Below, piece after piece: positions 26,201-35,306 of a stretch of DNA of 64,000 bases (position 1 is the stretch's first letter; the number at the start of each line of letters is the position of its first letter). The notes beneath the pieces are model-generated. The model ran no database searches. It worked only from the letters and a program-made list of their open reading frames with translations, and was not told the DNA's origin. The translations under genes were made by a program, and so were the position numbers. The DNA lies in assembly GCF_003003235.1 (NCBI RefSeq), contig NZ_PVUE01000001.1, forward strand, positions 248,001 through 312,000, read 5' to 3'. This DNA comes from Antricoccus suffuscus (GTDB taxonomy: Bacteria; Actinomycetota; Actinomycetes; Mycobacteriales; Antricoccaceae).

Positions 26201-27346
26201 GTGACCGAGACCGATACCGAAGTCGACGAGCGGGCGAGCCTCATTGCACGGCTGCGGTCGTCGCCGACCCAGGCATCGGTACGTCGGGTCCACGTCGCCT
26301 CACCAGGCGGTCACCGTCTCCGACTGGCCGCGACGGTGACCACGTTGACGGTGGTCCTCATCGCCGTCACCGGCTTCGCTCTGTCCATCGGCTCGGTACA
26401 CATACCGCTGGCGGACGTATGGGGGGTCATCGGTCACCGAATCTTTCCACCCGGGCTGATCACGCCAACCTGGAACGCCGTCACCGACCGGATCGTTGCG
26501 GATGTGCGGCTGCCGCGGGTCCTGCTCGCGGCCATCGCGGGCATGAGCCTGACCGTTGTCGGCACGGTCGTTCAGGCAGTCATGCGCAATCCGCTCGCCG
26601 GGCCGACGGTGCTTGGCGTCTCCGCCGGAGCCGCGACCGGCGCCGTATTCGTCATGCGGTTCGGGCTGCTAGTCCTTGGGGCGTACACGCTGAACATCGC
26701 CGCGTTCCTCGGCGCGCTGCTTACCCTGCTTCTCGTGCTGAGTATCGCCAAGTACGGCGGGCGTATCTCGGCCACGACGTTGGTCCTGACGGGTATGGCG
26801 ATCAGCGCGGTGCTCTCGGCGATCACCAGCTTCCTTGTCCTGACCGCCGACGATCGGACCCTTGCCTCCCAGGTCTTGTTCTGGACATTGGGCGGTTTCG
26901 GCTCAGCGCAATGGAAGTTGATCCCGATTCCGGCGATCGTCCTCGTGCTCGGCGTCAGCTACGCGTTGGCCCAAGCGCGCAATCTCAACCTGTTACTGAC
27001 CGGCGAAGAGAGCGCCATCTCCATGGGCCTCGACGTGCACCGCTTCCGGCAGCGAATGTTCGTCCTGTCCGCAGCGATGATCGGCGTGACTGTCGCGGTC
27101 TGCGGTGTGATCGGATTCGTCGGACTTGTCATGCCCCACATCACCCGACTGCTGGTGGGCGCGAACCACCGCAGGTGCCTGCCTGTAGGGATGCTGCTCG
27201 GCGCGATCTTCACCATCGGCGCCGATCTGCTGGCCCGCACGGTCATTTCCCCGGAAGAGTTGCCGGTCGGCATCATCACCGCGCTCGTCGGCGGTCCGTT
27301 CTTCCTCTACCTGTTGCGCCGTACCAGTAAGGGCCCCGGCCGATGA
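26201..27346 (+). CDS. FecCD-family ABC permease (BtuC-like)
   Basis: Starts at GTG 26201, 9 bp after the binding-protein gene; 381 residues. A polar tail of about 40 residues precedes the first span. Family signatures are VRLPRVLLAAIAGMSL, then VMRNPLAGPTVLGVSAGA, ALAQARNLNLLLTGEESA and the late VCGVIGFVGLVMPHITRLL, the coupling region that touches the ATPase. About ten spans are expected. It should form the homodimeric channel for the 25166 binding protein. Confidence 0.9.
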   Translation: MTETDTEVDERASLIARLRSSPTQASVRRVHVASPGGHRLRLAATVTTLTVVLIAVTGFALSIGSVHIPLADVWGVIGHRIFPPGLITPTWNAVTDRIVADVRLPRVLLAAIAGMSLTVVGTVVQAVMRNPLAGPTVLGVSAGAATGAVFVMRFGLLVLGAYTLNIAAFLGALLTLLLVLSIAKYGGRISATTLVLTGMAISAVLSAITSFLVLTADDRTLASQVLFWTLGGFGSAQWKLIPIPAIVLVLGVSYALAQARNLNLLLTGEESAISMGLDVHRFRQRMFVLSAAMIGVTVAVCGVIGFVGLVMPHITRLLVGANHRRCLPVGMLLGAIFTIGADLLARTVISPEELPVGIITALVGGPFFLYLLRRTSKGPGR

Positions 27347-28131
27347 GAGCCCGACAAGCGGGCGACATGCCCGCCCGCGTGCATGTAGATGGCATCGACG
27401 TCCGGATCGGTGACGCGCACATCCTCGAGGCCGTCGGTCTGGTCGCCGAACCGGGGACAGTCGTCGGACTGCTCGGGCCCAATGGGAGCGGCAAATCCAC
27501 GCTGCTGCGCACCATCTTCCGTTCGCTGCCTCCGACCGCGGGGCAGGTGCATCTCGATCGCGACGATGTATGGACGCATTCGGTGAAATGGAACGCGAAG
27601 CAGACCGCCGTCGTACTGCAGGATGCGCCGACCGAATTTCCGCTCACCTGCAGCGAGATCGTCCGAATGGGGCGCACCGCACACAAGCGGCTGCTGGAGC
27701 CGGACACGGCCTTCGACGAAGATCTGTGCGACGCGGCGATGGAACTGATGGAGATCACTTCGCTGGCGCACAAGGTGTTTTCGCATGTCTCGGGCGGGGA
27801 ACGCCAGCGAGTGCTTATCGCTCGAGCGCTGGTGCAGCAACCGAGGCTACTGATCATGGACGAGCCGACCAACCACCTCGACCTCCATCACCAGCTCTCG
27901 CTGCTCGACCTCGCGACGAAGTTGGGTACGACGGTCGTCGTTGCGCTGCACGACCTCAATCTCGCGGCCCGCTACTGCGACTCCGTCGTACTGCTGGATC
28001 GTGGGCGAGTCGTCGCGCAAGGTACGCCGGCCGACGTACTCACGACCGAGCGCATCGCCGAGGTCTATCGGGTGGACGTGCAGATTATTGAGCACCCGAC
28101 TACCGGCAAGCCGCACATCATGCTGTGTTGA
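27343..28131 (+). CDS. ABC transporter ATPase (BtuD/FecE-like)
   Basis: A 262-residue ATPase overlapping the permease gene by four bases. Walker A GPNGSGKST is near residue 46, the signature is VSGGERQRVLIARAL, Walker B is LLIMDEPTNHLD and the switch His follows in VVALHDLNLAARYCD. This arrangement is typical of iron-siderophore and cobalamin importers. With the two preceding genes it completes an importer under a cobalamin riboswitch. Confidence 0.92.
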   Translation: MRARQAGDMPARVHVDGIDVRIGDAHILEAVGLVAEPGTVVGLLGPNGSGKSTLLRTIFRSLPPTAGQVHLDRDDVWTHSVKWNAKQTAVVLQDAPTEFPLTCSEIVRMGRTAHKRLLEPDTAFDEDLCDAAMELMEITSLAHKVFSHVSGGERQRVLIARALVQQPRLLIMDEPTNHLDLHHQLSLLDLATKLGTTVVVALHDLNLAARYCDSVVLLDRGRVVAQGTPADVLTTERIAEVYRVDVQIIEHPTTGKPHIMLC

Positions 28132-28141
28132 GGTCACCGCG

Positions 28142-29080
28142 ATGAGGTACGGGTTGATCAGCCACGTCGTCGGAGACGGCGACAGCGCGCAGGTCCTGCG
28201 CGAGACCGTCGCGCTCGCGAGCATCGCCGAGGAGGCGGGCTTCTCGTCGTTCTGGGTTGCACAACATCACTTCGGCTCGCATCGCGGGCATCTTCCGTCG
28301 CCATTCGTCCTGCTTGGCGCGGTCGCGCAGGTGACCGAGTCCATTGACATCGGTACGGCGGTCGTCGCGGCGGCGTTGGAGGACCCGATTCGGCTTGCCG
28401 AAGACGCGGCGGTCGTCGATGCGCTTAGCGGCGGGCGGCTTCACCTCGGCCTGGGCGCTGGTGCGGATCCGGCGGCCAGCGAGGCATTTGGGATCACCCA
28501 CGCGGACCGGCACGAGATCCTCCTTGAGCGGCTGCACGCCTTGTGTGCCGAGCTGGAAGGCGATCGAATTGTGCCGCGGCCCGACGGAATCCGTGAGCGA
28601 CTCTGGCTGGCTACCGGCACGGACGAGGGATGTCGGATCGCCTCGGAGTATCGGCTCGGGATCATGGCGGGTCGGCGTGGCTCGCCCGTCGCGCGCGAAG
28701 ATGCTGACACTGCCGTCCGGCTGGCCGACTTCAGCGCGCGTGAACGCGCACTCGGTCGAACGCCGCGCACTGGACTATCTCGATCGGTCTTCTGCGCCAG
28801 GCACCAAGGCGAGGCTCGGAGCCTACGGCGAGGTGTGGCGAAATGGCTGAAAGCGCACGCACCGGCCGGGCGCTTTCCAGATGGCTACGCCGCAGAGGAC
28901 TATCTGGCCGACGGACACATCATCACCGGAGCGCCGGACGTGGTGGCGCGTCAGATCGCCGCCGACCCGGGTACGTCGTACGCAACCGACTTCCTGATGA
29001 ACGTTCCGCAGCCGTACCCCGACTTCGCCGACAACGCTCGCAGCATCAAGGAATTCGGTGCAGAGGTCATCCATTCGTGA
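28142..29080 (+). CDS. Luciferase-like FMN-dependent oxidoreductase in a cobalamin-uptake operon
   Basis: ATG 28142 lies 10 bp after the ATPase stop; 312 residues. Luciferase-like TIM-barrel blocks are visible: EEAGFSSFWVAQHHFG near the start, IDIGTAVVAAALEDPIRLAE and DALSGGRLHLGLGAG. These place it among bacterial LLM flavoenzymes using reduced flavin or F420. Its place as the fourth gene of the riboswitch operon, with minimal spacing, suggests it handles the imported ligand, perhaps corrinoid reduction or dealkylation, but no precedent lets me name the reaction. Only its family is certain. Confidence 0.85.
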   Translation: MRYGLISHVVGDGDSAQVLRETVALASIAEEAGFSSFWVAQHHFGSHRGHLPSPFVLLGAVAQVTESIDIGTAVVAAALEDPIRLAEDAAVVDALSGGRLHLGLGAGADPAASEAFGITHADRHEILLERLHALCAELEGDRIVPRPDGIRERLWLATGTDEGCRIASEYRLGIMAGRRGSPVAREDADTAVRLADFSARERALGRTPRTGLSRSVFCARHQGEARSLRRGVAKWLKAHAPAGRFPDGYAAEDYLADGHIITGAPDVVARQIAADPGTSYATDFLMNVPQPYPDFADNARSIKEFGAEVIHS

Positions 29081-29215
29081 GGTTGAACGGCACGTGGTCG
29101 CCCGGGCTCTTGTTTCAAGCATGGATGTTTGGTTTTTTATGTGGAATAGTCCGCGATAGTTAGCTTCAATTACGAATTCTTTCGGCTCGCTGCCTCAATT
29201 CAGGGAGAAACTGTC

Positions 29216-30940
29216 ATGACCGAATTCGATCTAGTTATTCGTGGCGGAACCATCATCGATGGTTCCGGCTCCGAAGGCTTTACCGGCGACGTCGCCGTGA
29301 CCGGCGGCAAGATCGCCGAAGTTGGCACGGTCAACGGCAAGGGCAAACGCGAAATCGACGCCGCGGGCGCGGTCGTGGCGCCCGGCTTCGTCGACATCCA
29401 TACGCACTACGACGGCCAGGCGACGTGGGACAGCTACTTGCAGCCGACGTCGTGGCATGGCGTCACCACCGTCATCATGGGCAACTGCGGCGTCGGCTTT
29501 GCTCCCGCGCAGCCGGCCGACCATCAACGACTAATTCAGCTGATGGAAGGCGTCGAAGACATTCCCGGTGTCGCGCTGACCGAAGGCCTTTCCTGGGACT
29601 GGGAGACTTTCCCCGAGTTTCTTGACGCGCTGGAGAAGAACCCGCACGACGTCGACTTCGCCGCGCAAGTGCCGCATGCCGCTCTCCGGGTGCGCGCGAT
29701 GGGCAACCGGGCCGCGGCGCACGAAATCGCGACCGAAGAGGAAGTCGCGATGATGGCCAAGCTCGCGGCCGAAGCAATTGAGGCTGGGGCGATTGGGTTC
29801 TCGACCTCGCGCACGCTCAACCACAAGAGTGTCACCGGGGAACTGACCCCGTCGTACCGGGCCGGAGTCGAAGAGCTCGTCGCGATCGCGCGCGCGATCG
29901 GCGAGACCGGGGCCGGCGTACTGCAGTTGGTGTCTGATCTGCCCGTCAAGGAAGAGGCCGAGTTCGAGCTCGTCACCAAGATGCTCGAGGCCTCGGGCCG
30001 GCCGATGTCGCTGTCGTTGGCGCAGGGCGGTCCGGATCCGGACAAGTACAGGTCGATTCTTGCCTTCATCACCGAGATGAACGAGCAAGGGCACACGCTA
30101 AGAGGACAGGCGGCCGCCCGCGCGATTGGGATCATCCAGGGGCTCGAGTGCACGCTGCACCCGTTCATGCTCAATCCTGTCTGGAAAGAACTGTCTCACC
30201 TCCCGGTGCCCGAGCAGGCCGCAAAGATGGCCGATCCGGGGGTCAAGGCGCGCATGCTGGCCGCGCAGACGGATGAGAAGGACCCCAACCTCATTGGCGG
30301 CGCGCTCATCGACCTGTATTCACACATGGTCTACCTCGCAGATCCCCCGGACTACGAGCCGGACCTGAAGACACAGTCACTGGAGAACCGCGCGATCGCC
30401 GAGGGTCGCACGCCCGAGGACATCGCCTACGACATCCTTGTCTCGGACGAGGGTCGCGGCAAGATTTACGCGCCGCTGCTCAACTACGGCCACGGCAACC
30501 TCGACGGCGTACGGGAGATGCTGACCCACCCGCACACGATCCCGGGGCTCTCCGACGGCGGCGCGCACGTCGGCACGATCTGCGACGGAAGCTTCCCGAC
30601 AACGCTGCTGCAGTACTGGGCACGCGACCGCTCGCACGGCAAGATCGATCTGCCGTTCGTGATCGCGCGCCAGGCGAGAGGTACGGCGGAGGCCGTCGGG
30701 CTGCTCGACCGCGGACTGCTGCAGCCGGGCTACAAAGCAGACATCAACATCATCGATATGGATGCACTGCATCTCTACCGGCCGTCTGTGCGCTACGACC
30801 TGCCGGCCGGTGGACGGCGTCTTCTCCAGCGGGCCGATGGCTACCGGCACACGTTCGTCAGTGGCGTTGAGACTTACCACGACGGCGAGGCAACGGGCGA
30901 ACTTCCGGGCAAACTGGTGCGCGGCGCGCAGACCGTCTAG
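29216..30940 (+). CDS. N-acyl-D-amino-acid deacylase family amidohydrolase
   Basis: A 574-residue member of the D-aminoacylase branch of amidohydrolases. [15 protein letters not shown] opens the composite beta domain, [16 protein letters not shown] carries the HxH zinc ligands, and [16 protein letters not shown] holds the late catalytic Asp. VVIRGGT-type proteins hydrolyse N-acyl amino acids, hydantoins or related amides. GGGAGAAACTGTC precedes the ATG. The 135-bp leader is A+T-rich; the gene is transcribed alone and ended by the hairpin at 31095. Substrate unknown. Confidence 0.87.
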   Translation: MTEFDLVIRGGTIIDGSGSEGFTGDVAVTGGKIAEVGTVNGKGKREIDAAGAVVAPGFVDIHTHYDGQATWDSYLQPTSWHGVTTVIMGNCGVGFAPAQPADHQRLIQLMEGVEDIPGVALTEGLSWDWETFPEFLDALEKNPHDVDFAAQVPHAALRVRAMGNRAAAHEIATEEEVAMMAKLAAEAIEAGAIGFSTSRTLNHKSVTGELTPSYRAGVEELVAIARAIGETGAGVLQLVSDLPVKEEAEFELVTKMLEASGRPMSLSLAQGGPDPDKYRSILAFITEMNEQGHTLRGQAAARAIGIIQGLECTLHPFMLNPVWKELSHLPVPEQAAKMADPGVKARMLAAQTDEKDPNLIGGALIDLYSHMVYLADPPDYEPDLKTQSLENRAIAEGRTPEDIAYDILVSDEGRGKIYAPLLNYGHGNLDGVREMLTHPHTIPGLSDGGAHVGTICDGSFPTTLLQYWARDRSHGKIDLPFVIARQARGTAEAVGLLDRGLLQPGYKADINIIDMDALHLYRPSVRYDLPAGGRRLLQRADGYRHTFVSGVETYHDGEATGELPGKLVRGAQTV

Positions 30941-31094
30941 CTTGGGGCCCCGAAGAGGCCGGCGATAGGTCGCTGAAAGTCGGTGCTCACTGGTCGAGGT
31001 ACGTCGAAACGTTATCTGGGTCACAAGGGTGGAAGGGCGAGGTCTCGGATACGTTTGCCTTCGGTTTAGCGTGTAGCCGGCTCCCTGTCGCGGC

Positions 31095-31142
31095 AAACTC
31101 CTCCTCATGACGGCAAAAGAGCCGTCGCGAGGAGGAGTTTTT
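31095..31142 (+). terminator. Strong intrinsic terminator (nested stem)
   Basis: AAACTCCTCCTC at 31095-31106 pairs perfectly with GAGGAGGAGTTT at 31129-31140, and inside it GACGGC at 31109-31114 pairs with GCCGTC at 31121-31126 around the loop AAAAGA. The outer stem runs into TTTTT. It lies 154 bp after the amidohydrolase stop. Confidence 0.82.
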
Positions 31143-31247
31143 GTCGACAAGGGGGCAGTGACCAGTACGGGTTGTGTGAGTTCCCGGTGCGTGTGATAAG
31201 AGCAGTCGGCTTAATCACTTGCTCAAGGGGGCGCGCTGAGGGCCAAC

Positions 31248-31287
31248 CTACGGTACCGTAGCCCTAGCCGAACCTACGGTAACGTAG
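31248..31287. promoter_or_regulatory. Tandem palindromic operators before acyl-CoA dehydrogenase gene
   Basis: CTACGGTACCGTAG at 31248-31261 is a perfect 14-bp palindrome; CTACGGTAACGTAG at 31274-31287 differs by one base. Both sit in a repeated 19-bp context (AACCTACGGTA then CGTAGCC), exactly 26 bp apart. The second site ends 66 bp before the ATG at 31354. A TetR-type regulator of fatty-acid genes is the most likely ligand (inference). Confidence 0.75.
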
Positions 31288-31353
31288 CCGTAAGCAAGGT
31301 GTGCGCCACGAGGGCGCTATGCGTTTCCGCGCCGCACACGATGAAGGAGTTTG

Positions 31354-32901
31354 ATGACCGCTCAGACACTGACCAGGTCCACTACCGCCAAGCCCAGCAC
31401 CACAAACATCAACGACGCGGAGAAGTTTCTGGCTAACTTCTCCTCGACACTCGATCGGGTCTTCCACGACCGGATCGATGCCGACCTCATGGAGTCGTCT
31501 CGCGGCATACCGTCGTTTGTCATGCGCGATGTGTTGGCGGCGGAACCGGTCAGGGCGTTCATTCCCAGCAAGTTCGGCGGTTACGGCGACACACCGATCG
31601 CCGGCCAGGCCATGCTCGACCTCGCGTCGTACCACTCGATGTCGCTTGGGCTCACGCTCGGTATCAACAGCGCGCTATTCGTCCAGCCGGTCGCGAAGTA
31701 CGCCGACGAGCAGGTCGCCGCTCGCGTGCTCAACAAGATCGGATCCGGTGCCGCAATGGGCGGGCTGATGATCACCGAGCCCGACTTCGGCACCGATGCG
31801 CTCGGCATGCGTACGTCGTGGCACGACGAGAACGGCCGCTACCGCATTCGCGGCACCAAGCACTGGGCCGGCCTGACCGGGTGCGCGGACTACTGGCTCA
31901 TGATGGCCCGCCCCATGAACGACTCCGGCGATCTCAGCCAGGGCGTCGACATGTTCATCTGCGAGCAGGACGATCCGCAGCAGAAGATCGAGGTCATCGA
32001 GTACTACAAGTCGCTTGGCCTCTATGGCATTCCTTACGGCAAGAACAAGGTCGATGTATCGGTTCCTGCGGATCATCGCCTGCAAGGCGGCCGCGGTGGC
32101 CTGCGGATGATGCTCGATACGCTGCACCGCAGCCGAGTGCAGTTTCCGGCCATGTCCGTCGGGTTCGTACGCCGGATGGTCGACGAGGCGATCGATCACT
32201 GCCACACCCGGGTCGCCGGCGGCAAACGGCTCGTCGAGCACGACCAGGTGCGCTCCCGGCTCGCCCGCATGCAGGGCCAGCTGACGGCGATCTCCGCGCT
32301 CGGCCTGTATGCCGCCGAAAACGCGCATCTTGAGCACGACCTGTCACGGATCGGTCGCGAGGCCAACGCGATCAAGTCCGTCTGCACCGATTACATGCAT
32401 GACTCCGCGCATTCGCTGCTGCAGCTGGTCGGCGCTAAGGGCTACCGGCAGGACCACATCGCCGGCCGCGCGATCGTCGATGCCCGTCCGTTCCAGATCT
32501 TCGAGGGCTCCAACGACGTGCTCTACGCACAGGTGGGCACCAAGATCGTCGAGACCATGCGCAAAAAGGGCACCGACAATCTCGGTGAGTACCTGCGCAA
32601 CGATCCAGCGACGGCACGCGCCGCCGAGGTCATGGGCGCGGCGCTCAACGTAGTCGTCTGCGACCGTCCGCAGCAGCGTCGACTCGTCGAGGTCGGCGCG
32701 GTATTCGCCCGCGTCTTTGCACTTGAAGCCGTGCTGGAGCTCGGCTCTCGCGGGTTCGCTCCGGACCATATTGCCGCCGCCATCGGAATGCTCCGCGAGG
32801 ACGCGGGTCGCTGGCTCAACGACTTGCGCGCACAGCTCGCGCCCGACGTCGCACCGGACTCGATCGGCTACGGCGCCTGGATGCCTTACCTCAAGGCTTG
32901 A
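31354..32901 (+). CDS. Acyl-CoA dehydrogenase (long form)
   Basis: ATG 31354 follows GAAGGAG at good spacing; 515 residues, longer than the usual 380-400. MITEPDFGTDALGMRT is the FAD/substrate block, IRGTKHWAGLTGCADYWL follows, and FQIFEGSNDVLYAQVG has the Glu in the usual base position. An extra C-terminal helical part of about 90 residues (from NDPATARAAEVMG) resembles the long-form members. The substrate is unknown; a long-chain or aromatic acyl-CoA is possible. Its tandem upstream palindromes suggest tight repression. Confidence 0.9.
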   Translation: MTAQTLTRSTTAKPSTTNINDAEKFLANFSSTLDRVFHDRIDADLMESSRGIPSFVMRDVLAAEPVRAFIPSKFGGYGDTPIAGQAMLDLASYHSMSLGLTLGINSALFVQPVAKYADEQVAARVLNKIGSGAAMGGLMITEPDFGTDALGMRTSWHDENGRYRIRGTKHWAGLTGCADYWLMMARPMNDSGDLSQGVDMFICEQDDPQQKIEVIEYYKSLGLYGIPYGKNKVDVSVPADHRLQGGRGGLRMMLDTLHRSRVQFPAMSVGFVRRMVDEAIDHCHTRVAGGKRLVEHDQVRSRLARMQGQLTAISALGLYAAENAHLEHDLSRIGREANAIKSVCTDYMHDSAHSLLQLVGAKGYRQDHIAGRAIVDARPFQIFEGSNDVLYAQVGTKIVETMRKKGTDNLGEYLRNDPATARAAEVMGAALNVVVCDRPQQRRLVEVGAVFARVFALEAVLELGSRGFAPDHIAAAIGMLREDAGRWLNDLRAQLAPDVAPDSIGYGAWMPYLKA

Positions 32902-32928
32902 CTCTTACGTAGCGTCAAGTTGCAGACT
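32897..32928 (+). promoter_or_regulatory. MerR-type promoter/operator before the TipA-like gene
   Basis: CTTGAC at 32897-32902 and GTCAAG at 32914-32919 form an inverted repeat. TTGACT at 32898 can act as -35 and CAGACT at 32923 as -10, with a 19-bp spacer, the long spacing that MerR proteins correct. The site overlaps the last codons of the acyl-CoA dehydrogenase gene and lies 36 bp before the MerR start. Confidence 0.5.
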
Positions 32929-32963
32929 GGTCTCACCGACGCATTTCGGAGGGAGACACGGTC

Positions 32964-33707
32964 ATGGAGTGGTCGATACACGAGCTGTCCACGGCCGCCG
33001 GTACGACGAGCCGCACGCTGCGGCACTACGGCGAGCTGGGGCTGCTTGAGCCGACCCGGTTAGGCGCCAACGGCTACCGCTACTACGACCAGTCGTCTCT
33101 GCTCCGCCTGCAACGCATCCTCATCCTGCGCGAACTAGGCGTCGGATTGGGCTCGATCGCGGACATCCTGCACGGTCAGGAAGATACAGCCGAGGCGTTG
33201 CGGGGCCATCTCGAGGACCTGAGGCGCGACCAAGAGCGGCTTGGCCGGCAGATCGCGTCGGTGTCATCAACTATCGAGAAACTCGAAAGGGGTGAAGCGC
33301 TGATGGCAACGGAATCCCTCAATGGCTTCGACCACACGCAATACAAGGACGAGGTCGTCGAACGCTGGGGCAAGGAAGCTTACGAAAGTGGCGATCGCTG
33401 GTGGCGGTCGATGTCCGACGACGACAAAAAGCGGCATCACCAGGTGCATCTGGATCTCGTCCGGGATTACGGCGAGGCCCAGATGGCTGGGCGATCGGTT
33501 GACTCGGACGAGGTGCAGGACGTCGTACGTCGGCATTACGACTGGATCGCGGCTAGCGGTACGAGGCCGGGCAAGGACTATTTCACCGGTCTAGGCCAGA
33601 TGTACGTCGACGATCCACGGTTCGGCGCGAACTACACCACCCAACGCGCCGACGGTGCCGAGTACGTGCGAGACGCGATGAAGGTCTACGCCGAGCGCAA
33701 CCTGTAG
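32964..33707 (+). CDS. MerR-family regulator with TipAS effector domain
   Basis: A 247-residue TipA-like protein. Residues 1-70 are the MerR winged helix (WSIHELSTAAGTTSRTLRHY, then YRYYDQSSLLRLQRI), followed by a coiled-coil around residues 75-110. The C-terminal part (FNGFDHTQYKDEV-type region, WGKEAYESGDRWW) is the all-helical TipAS domain, which in Streptomyces traps thiopeptide antibiotics. An internal Met at about residue 113 in front of the TipAS part parallels the separate short TipAS product of tipA, so two products are possible. GGAGGGAGA lies before the ATG. Confidence 0.9.
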   Translation: MEWSIHELSTAAGTTSRTLRHYGELGLLEPTRLGANGYRYYDQSSLLRLQRILILRELGVGLGSIADILHGQEDTAEALRGHLEDLRRDQERLGRQIASVSSTIEKLERGEALMATESLNGFDHTQYKDEVVERWGKEAYESGDRWWRSMSDDDKKRHHQVHLDLVRDYGEAQMAGRSVDSDEVQDVVRRHYDWIAASGTRPGKDYFTGLGQMYVDDPRFGANYTTQRADGAEYVRDAMKVYAERNL

Positions 33708-33732
33708 GCCGCTCTGATCTCCCGGTAGTCGA

Positions 33733-33764
33733 CAGCCGATCCAGCCGGTTGGCTGGATCGGCTG
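33733..33764. terminator. 14-bp perfect hairpin between convergent genes
   Basis: CAGCCGATCCAGCC at 33733-33746 pairs exactly with its complement at 33751-33764 around GGTT. It lies between the stops of the MerR gene and the leftward DUF1707 gene and can end both transcripts. There is no T-run. Confidence 0.75.
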
Positions 33765-33790
33765 CGGCCGGTTAGTCGCGGGACGGATCG

Positions 33791-34315
33791 CTACTGGTCG
33801 CGGTGCGAGCGACGGCGAGCAATCCCCATGGCGATAAACAGCCCGATCAGGATCGGCAGGACGAGGAACTGCGGCCCGCCGCCGTGCTCGTAGTCGCCGC
33901 CCCCGCCGTGCATGGCCCCGAAATGCTCGCCGTGCTCGAAGTCCGGGCCTCCGCCGCTAGCGATTCCCGCGACGGTCCACGCGATCATGTTGAGCAGCAG
34001 CACGATGCCGACGGCCGTCAGCACTTTGTGCGAGCCCCAGGCGGTACGTGCACCGCTCTCGATCTTCGCGGCGCCCCTGGCCAGCGCGTTCTTGCGTGGT
34101 TCGGTCTTCGATCCGTCGGGATCAGGCAAATCGCTGGTGAGGTCGGCGAGGTCGTTACGCGTCTTCGCGTTGACCGCCGCTTCGTTGCGTTCGGCGTACT
34201 CGTCAGCGTCGAGTTGGCCGAGTGAATGGGCAAGGCTGAGACGGCCGATCACGATTTCGCGCTCGGCGTCGCCGATGCGCAAGTGTCCGTCCGACGTGTG
34301 TGGTGTGTCCGTCAT
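33791..34315 (-). CDS. DUF1707 membrane protein
   Basis: A 174-residue protein. Residues about 10-62 are the DUF1707 (SHOCT-like) domain: LRIGDAEREIVIGRLSLAHS, then LDADEYAERNEAAVNAKT. Two membrane spans follow, VLTAVGIVLLLNMIAWTVAG and FLVLPILIGLFIAMGIA, separated by a loop rich in Gly, His and Glu (FEHGEHFGAMHGGGG) that might bind metal. The domain is common in actinobacteria and its role is unknown; it may help assemble membrane protein complexes. Confidence 0.88.
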   Translation of the reverse strand: MTDTPHTSDGHLRIGDAEREIVIGRLSLAHSLGQLDADEYAERNEAAVNAKTRNDLADLTSDLPDPDGSKTEPRKNALARGAAKIESGARTAWGSHKVLTAVGIVLLLNMIAWTVAGIASGGGPDFEHGEHFGAMHGGGGDYEHGGGPQFLVLPILIGLFIAMGIARRRSHRDQ

Positions 34316-34465
34316 GTGGTGTCCTTCCGTGACTACCGATGACGACCAGTCTTATCCCAAATTGGCGAGCGTGCCGCAAATTCACAGGTACCTATAGCGA
34401 AATACGTCAGATTTCGTACGAGGCTGTACGACGACTGTGTAGGTACTTTTTGCGTGCAATGCAAA

Positions 34466-35293
34466 TTATGGACGCACGACCCGGCCAGCATGCGTGTAGA
34501 TGTTCATTTCCGCTCCGCGCAGGAAACCGACGAGCGTCACGTGACTGTCCTCGGCTAGGTCGGCCGCGAGGGAGGACGGCGCCGAAACCGCAGCCAGGAC
34601 CGGTATTCCCGCCATCACCGCCTTTTGCACCAGCTCGAACGACGCGCGCCCGCTCACGAGCAGCACGGTGCGCCGCAGCGGGACACGGCCCTGCTCAAGT
34701 GCCCAGCCGATCACCTTGTCGACGGCGTTGTGCCGGCCGACGTCCTCGCGGATAGCCAGCAGTTCGCCGTCAGGTGTGAATAGCCCGGCCGCGTGCAGGC
34801 CACCTGTGCTTTCGAAGATTCGTTGTGCCGCCCGCAGTTTCGGTGGCATCGCGCAGAGTAAGGCGGCCGAGATGGTGAGGTCCGCGTCCGCCGTCGCATA
34901 TCGAGAGGTGCTGCGGACGGCGTCGAGCGAGGCCTTTCCGCACACCCCGCACGACGAGGATACGTAGAGGTTGCGCTGCAGGCTCGGTGCGTCCAGATCG
35001 ACGTCCGCCGCGAAGTCGACGTCGAGCACGTTGTAGGTATTGCGACCCTCGTCGTCCACCCCGTCGCAGTATCGGATCGTCCGGATGTCCTCGCGGCTGC
35101 CGATGAGGCCTTCGGTCAGTAAGAAGCCTTGGGTGAGCTCGATGTCGTCGCCCGGAGTGCGCATTGTGACGGCGAACTGCCGTCCGGCCGCCCGGATCTC
35201 GAGCGGCTCTTCGACGGCTAAGGTGTCGCGGCGGGTAGTACTGCCGCCCTCAGTGAGGCGGACGACGTCGCGTCGCGCGGTCAGGCGGCCCAT
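34466..35293 (-). CDS. fdhD: Formate dehydrogenase accessory sulfurtransferase FdhD
   Basis: A 275-residue FdhD. The CxxC pair sits in [15 protein letters not shown] near residue 118, and [18 protein letters not shown] and [13 protein letters not shown] are diagnostic. FdhD takes sulfur from a cysteine desulfurase and passes it to the bis-MGD molybdenum cofactor of formate dehydrogenase. No formate dehydrogenase gene lies in the window. It follows the acyl-CoA ligase gene by 13 bp on the same strand, so the two are probably co-transcribed; the link between them is not explained. Confidence 0.95.
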   Translation of the reverse strand: MGRLTARRDVVRLTEGGSTTRRDTLAVEEPLEIRAAGRQFAVTMRTPGDDIELTQGFLLTEGLIGSREDIRTIRYCDGVDDEGRNTYNVLDVDFAADVDLDAPSLQRNLYVSSSCGVCGKASLDAVRSTSRYATADADLTISAALLCAMPPKLRAAQRIFESTGGLHAAGLFTPDGELLAIREDVGRHNAVDKVIGWALEQGRVPLRRTVLLVSGRASFELVQKAVMAGIPVLAAVSAPSSLAADLAEDSHVTLVGFLRGAEMNIYTHAGRVVRP

Positions 35294-35306
35294 CAGTGGC
35301 GCCCGC

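Larger units (their letters stand above)
30941..31353. other. Intergenic region of 413 bp with terminator and operators
   Basis: No gene is supported. It contains the strong hairpin at 31095-31142 and, 100 bp on, the tandem palindromic operators at 31248-31287 that precede the acyl-CoA dehydrogenase gene. The stretch 30941-31094 shows no clear structure. Confidence 0.75.

Noticed and set aside
25166-28131. Ferric-siderophore importer
   Set aside because: The protein families would allow it, but the cobalamin riboswitch directly upstream makes cobalamin or a corrinoid more likely.
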